This document shows, piece after piece, positions 36,913 through 39,391 of a stretch of 39,391 nucleotides of DNA (position 1 is its first letter; each line of letters opens with the position of its first letter). Source of the stretch: Pantoea stewartii subsp. stewartii (GTDB lineage Bacteria; Pseudomonadota; Gammaproteobacteria; Enterobacterales; Enterobacteriaceae). The notes under the pieces are model-generated. The model did not search any database. It saw nothing but the letters and a program-made list of their open reading frames with translations, and was not told the DNA's origin. A program made the translations under genes and the position numbers. Location of the stretch: NCBI RefSeq assembly GCF_008801695.1, contig NZ_VZPF01000049.1, positions 1-39,391 on the forward strand, in the 5' to 3' direction.

Positions 36913-38781
36913 ATGACCCAGTCTGAAAAGCAATCCCTTCCAGCCGGTATGCTGGCAGCAGCAGGGATCGTATTTGGTGATATCGGTACCAGCCCGCTTT
37001 ATACCTTAAAAGAGTGTCTTTCTATCCTTCCTTCTGGCGCGGTCACCGAAGAAGCCGTGATGGGCTTTCTGTCGCTGATCTTCTGGGGACTGATGCTGAT
37101 TGTGACGGTGAAATATGTCATGTTCATCATGCGCGCCGATCACGATGGCGAAGGGGGAATACTGACCTTAATGTCGCTGGCCCGGCAAAATGTTGGCGCC
37201 ACGCTCAGCCGCATCATTGTGCTTGCCGGTTTGACGGGCGGCGCCTTTTTTTACGGCGACGGCATTATCACGCCGGCCATCTCAGTGCTGTCTGCCGTTG
37301 AGGGGATCGAGGTTGTTGCACCCGCGCTGGATCGCTATATCGTGCCGCTGGCTGTGGTGATTCTGACCCTGTTATTTGTGATTCAAAAACACGGCACTGA
37401 ACGGGTCAGCCGCGTCTTTGGACCGATTATGCTGGTGTGGTTTATCACCCTGGCGATACTGGGCGTGCACGGAATTCTGATGAATCCCCATGTTCTTCAT
37501 GCGCTCAACCCGGCATTTGCGCTGAAATTTCTGCTGAATCATGAAGCCCTCTCTTTCGCAGCTTTGGGGATGGTGGTGCTGGCGGTGACCGGTGCGGAGG
37601 CCCTGTATGCTGACATGGGACATTTGGGGAAAACCCCCATCAGGCTGGCGTGGCTGATCATTGCCCTGCCTGCTCTCGTGCTGAACTATTTCGGTCAGGG
37701 GGCGCTGGTGCTGGTCAATCCCGCCGCGATACAAAACCCGTTTTATATCCTGGCCCCGGTCTGGGCGCAGATTCCGTTAATCATCCTGTCGACGCTGGCC
37801 ACCGTTATTGCGGCTCAGGCGATCATTAGTGGGGTTTATACCCTGACACACCAGGCAATTCGTCAGGGCTTTTTGCCGCCGATGCGCGTCATTTTCACCT
37901 CGGCAACCGAATCGGGGCAAATCTACATCCCGGTAGTGAACTGGTTACTTTTCGGTGCGGTGACCGTCGTCATCCTGGCCTTCCGTCAGTCCTCGGCCCT
38001 CTCTTCGGCGTACGGCATCGTGGTGACCGGCACCATGGTTCTGACAGCCTGCCTGGCCGGTATCGTCGCCTTTAAAAACTGGAAATGGCCGCTGCCCGTG
38101 GCGCTGGTTTTCCTGCTCTGTATGTTGGCGATCGACGTTCCGTTGTTTATTTCCAACCTGATGAAACTGCTGTCGGGCGGCTGGGTCCCCGTGTTGCTGG
38201 CGATGACGATGCTGATGCTGATGCTGATCTGGAGCGGAGAGCGTTCAAGGCTCATTCGTCGTCTGACTGACGATCCCGTCAGGTTAAAAGCCCTGATTAG
38301 CTCGCTGGAGGCTTCGCCCCCGATGCGGGTTGGCGGTACGGCAATTTTTCTGACCCGCAAAGAGTATGAAATTCCGCAGGCGCTGCTGCATAACCTGAAA
38401 CACAACCGGGTGCTGCATGAGCGGACGGTTCTTCTGCATATCAAAACGGTTGACCTGCCGCGTGTTCATAACCAGAAGCGCATCGCGCTACGTCAGCTTT
38501 CGCCGTCCTTCTGGCAGGTGACGGCCGAATACGGCTGGCATGAACGGCCTTCCATGAAAGATGTGTTGCACCTGTGCGGGCTGGAAGGATTTGGCTGTAC
38601 GTTAAATGAGGCGTCGTTTTTCACCTCTCACGACACGCTGGTGATGAAGAAGCGACGCGGTCTGGCACATGCCCGTGGTGCCATCTTCCATTTCTTCCAG
38701 CGCAATGCGTTACGTGCCCATGAACAGTTTATGATCCCGCCAAACCGCGTCATTGAGCTGGGTGGGCAAAAAGAGTTTTGA
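36913..38781 (+). CDS. kup: Low-affinity potassium transporter Kup
   Basis: The 622-residue protein equals E. coli Kup in length. It has 12 hydrophobic segments in the first 430 residues and a C-terminal cytoplasmic domain. Landmarks are GIVFGDIGTSPLYTLKE (residues 18-34), RADHDGEGGILTLMSLAR, GGAFFYGDGIITPAISVLSAVEG, VTGAEALYADMGHLGKTPIRLAW, and the C-terminal PMRVGGTAIFLTRKEYEIPQALLHNLKHN. Kup imports K with H, and matters at low pH. AGGA lies eight bases upstream of ATG 36913. A mobile element sits 24 bp upstream, so transcription probably starts inside or across it. In E. coli kup is chromosomal; here it may be a second copy on an accessory replicon. Confidence 0.97.
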   Translation: MTQSEKQSLPAGMLAAAGIVFGDIGTSPLYTLKECLSILPSGAVTEEAVMGFLSLIFWGLMLIVTVKYVMFIMRADHDGEGGILTLMSLARQNVGATLSRIIVLAGLTGGAFFYGDGIITPAISVLSAVEGIEVVAPALDRYIVPLAVVILTLLFVIQKHGTERVSRVFGPIMLVWFITLAILGVHGILMNPHVLHALNPAFALKFLLNHEALSFAALGMVVLAVTGAEALYADMGHLGKTPIRLAWLIIALPALVLNYFGQGALVLVNPAAIQNPFYILAPVWAQIPLIILSTLATVIAAQAIISGVYTLTHQAIRQGFLPPMRVIFTSATESGQIYIPVVNWLLFGAVTVVILAFRQSSALSSAYGIVVTGTMVLTACLAGIVAFKNWKWPLPVALVFLLCMLAIDVPLFISNLMKLLSGGWVPVLLAMTMLMLMLIWSGERSRLIRRLTDDPVRLKALISSLEASPPMRVGGTAIFLTRKEYEIPQALLHNLKHNRVLHERTVLLHIKTVDLPRVHNQKRIALRQLSPSFWQVTAEYGWHERPSMKDVLHLCGLEGFGCTLNEASFFTSHDTLVMKKRRGLAHARGAIFHFFQRNALRAHEQFMIPPNRVIELGGQKEF

Positions 38782-38790
38782 TTGACGTAC

Positions 38791-38826
38791 CCGGGCAGCG
38801 TCTTCATGTGACGCTGCCCGGTTTAT
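38791..38826 (+). terminator. Intrinsic terminator after kup
   Basis: A perfect 12-bp stem CCGGGCAGCGTC (38791-38802) / GACGCTGCCCGG (38810-38821) with a 7-base loop is followed by TTTATT, nine bases after the kup stop. It may also serve the convergent PaiB-like gene. Confidence 0.88.
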
Positions 38827-38840
38827 TCCCTCCTCAGCCT

Positions 38841-39264
38841 TTACGCACCGTGGTGACGGGTCAGTACGTCTGGCCGGAAGCGGCTAAGCCAGTCATGAGC
38901 AAAGCGCGCATAATCCGCATACGCACCGCCCTGGGCAGCCAGTTGCTGGAAAACATTAAGCTGTTCGGGTGGACGGCGATGCTGCCCAAGCTTCAGCGTG
39001 CCGCTGATGTTGCTAATCTCTATCCTGACACCGGTGATGCCCTGCATCAGTTTTTGTTGATAATCATCGGGAAGCCGTTGTTTATCCTGCCGCAGGCCCG
39101 GTTGAAACGCGGCTAACATTCTGTCCAGCGACTGGCCCAGTTCCGCCTGCGTCATCAGCCTGCTGATGCCTTTCACGCTGACGGCGGCATAGTTCCAGGT
39201 TGGAACGGCAGGTGACGCCAGATAGTAATCCGTACTGATAAAGGCATGCGGACCCAGAACGCTC
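38841..39264 (-). pseudogene. PaiB-like FMN-binding regulator, 5' end lost to IS66
   Basis: The remaining 141 codons read VLGPHAFISTDYYLASPAVPTWNYAAVSVKG, then QSLDRMLAAFQPGL and KLMQGITGVRIEISNISGTLKLGQHR, the central and C-terminal parts of the PaiB/FMN_bind_2 family (about 200 residues). Members bind FMN and are annotated as negative transcriptional regulators. The first third, including the start codon, is missing because the IS66 terminal repeat begins at 39265. The rest has no stops or frameshifts, so the insertion looks recent. It is convergent with kup. Confidence 0.88.
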
Positions 39265-39292
39265 GTAAGCGTCGCATTCAGACCGTATTGAC
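39265..39292. repeat. IS66-family terminal inverted repeat, right copy
   Basis: The sequence starts GTAAGCGTCGCATTC, the usual IS66 terminus, and lies two bases beyond the transposase stop. It matches 25 of 28 positions with the reverse complement of 2007-2034. PaiB-like coding sequence ends exactly at 39264, marking the insertion point. Confidence 0.87.
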
Positions 39293-39294
39293 GT

Positions 39295-39390
39295 TCAGGC
39301 AGAGGGAAGCTCGACCTTCCATGGCAGCAGATCGCGGACCCGGTTCACCGGCCAGTCCTGTATATGACCGATGACGTAACGCAACCACGT
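39295..39390 (-). CDS. tnpC: IS66-family transposase (TnpC), C-terminal fragment
   Basis: The last 31 codons of a second IS66 transposase, running in from the right edge: TWLRYVIGHIQDWPVNRVRD followed by LLPWKVELPSA and a stop at 39295-39297. The protein matches the left copy in the SHIQDWPVNR..DLLPWK block but differs at several residues and many third codon positions, so the two are different IS66 members. Here the terminal repeat follows the stop directly, the usual arrangement, in contrast to the left copy. Confidence 0.9.
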   Translation of the reverse strand, partial: TWLRYVIGHIQDWPVNRVRDLLPWKVELPSA

Positions 39391-39391
39391 C

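Overview
The window looks like Enterobacterales DNA. The maltose proteins, Fsr, YddW, YdeP, NlpC, MgtC and Kup all read like E. coli or Salmonella relatives. I favour Erwiniaceae, probably Pantoea and possibly one of its large accessory plasmids, because the maltose genes sit beside fsr, yddW, ydeP, mgtC and kup in one accessory-looking block. That assignment is recalled knowledge plus inference. Both ends run into the C-terminus of two different IS66-family transposases pointing inward, as expected of a contig that breaks at insertion sequences.

Layout. (1) 1-2034: the end of an IS66 tnpC, then about 1.7 kb with an outer-membrane-protein remnant, a structured RNA resembling C4 antisense RNA and an S66 (MccF/LdcA-like) lipoprotein gene, closing with an IS66-type terminal repeat that cuts malK. 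(2) 2035-12660: a merged maltose regulon, malK (3' stump)-lamB-malM, a small Cys-rich gene, then malQ and malP opposite malT; malT carries a one-base frameshift before its DNA-binding domain. (3) 12697-20433: fsr, a GNAT acetyltransferase, yddW, a DUF2256 microprotein, ydeP, mgtC and an NlpC/P60 lipoprotein bracketed by two related palindromes. (4) 20596-25746: a decayed catabolic operon (deacetylase, MFS transporter, two SDRs, a CGVCG protein, a CobW-type GTPase remnant) with a divergent GntR gene; one deletion has removed the 5' ends of both the deacetylase and the regulator. (5) 25869-32066: an unrecognised gene, then a RidA / FAD oxidase / aldehyde dehydrogenase (amber stop) / D-serine-dehydratase-like operon with a divergent LysR gene and a perfect palindrome between them. 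(6) 32335-34213: a fasciclin (FAS1) protein, an ECF sigma factor and an RskA-type anti-sigma factor, preceded by an ECF-like promoter. (7) 34259-39391: a chemoreceptor, 1 kb of AT-rich spacer, a 173-bp IS903-like miniature element with a perfect 9-bp target duplication just upstream of kup, and a PaiB-like gene cut by the second IS66 element.

The three points that most merit follow-up are the FAS1/sigma/anti-sigma module, which matches the mycobacterial SigK-RskA-MPB70/83 arrangement; the IS66-bounded segment carrying an S66 lipoprotein and a structured RNA; and the density of gene decay (two insertion truncations, two frameshifts, one amber stop, one two-gene deletion fusion, one internally deleted GTPase and one apparently lost start codon), which suggests a replicon under recent relaxed selection with active IS elements.
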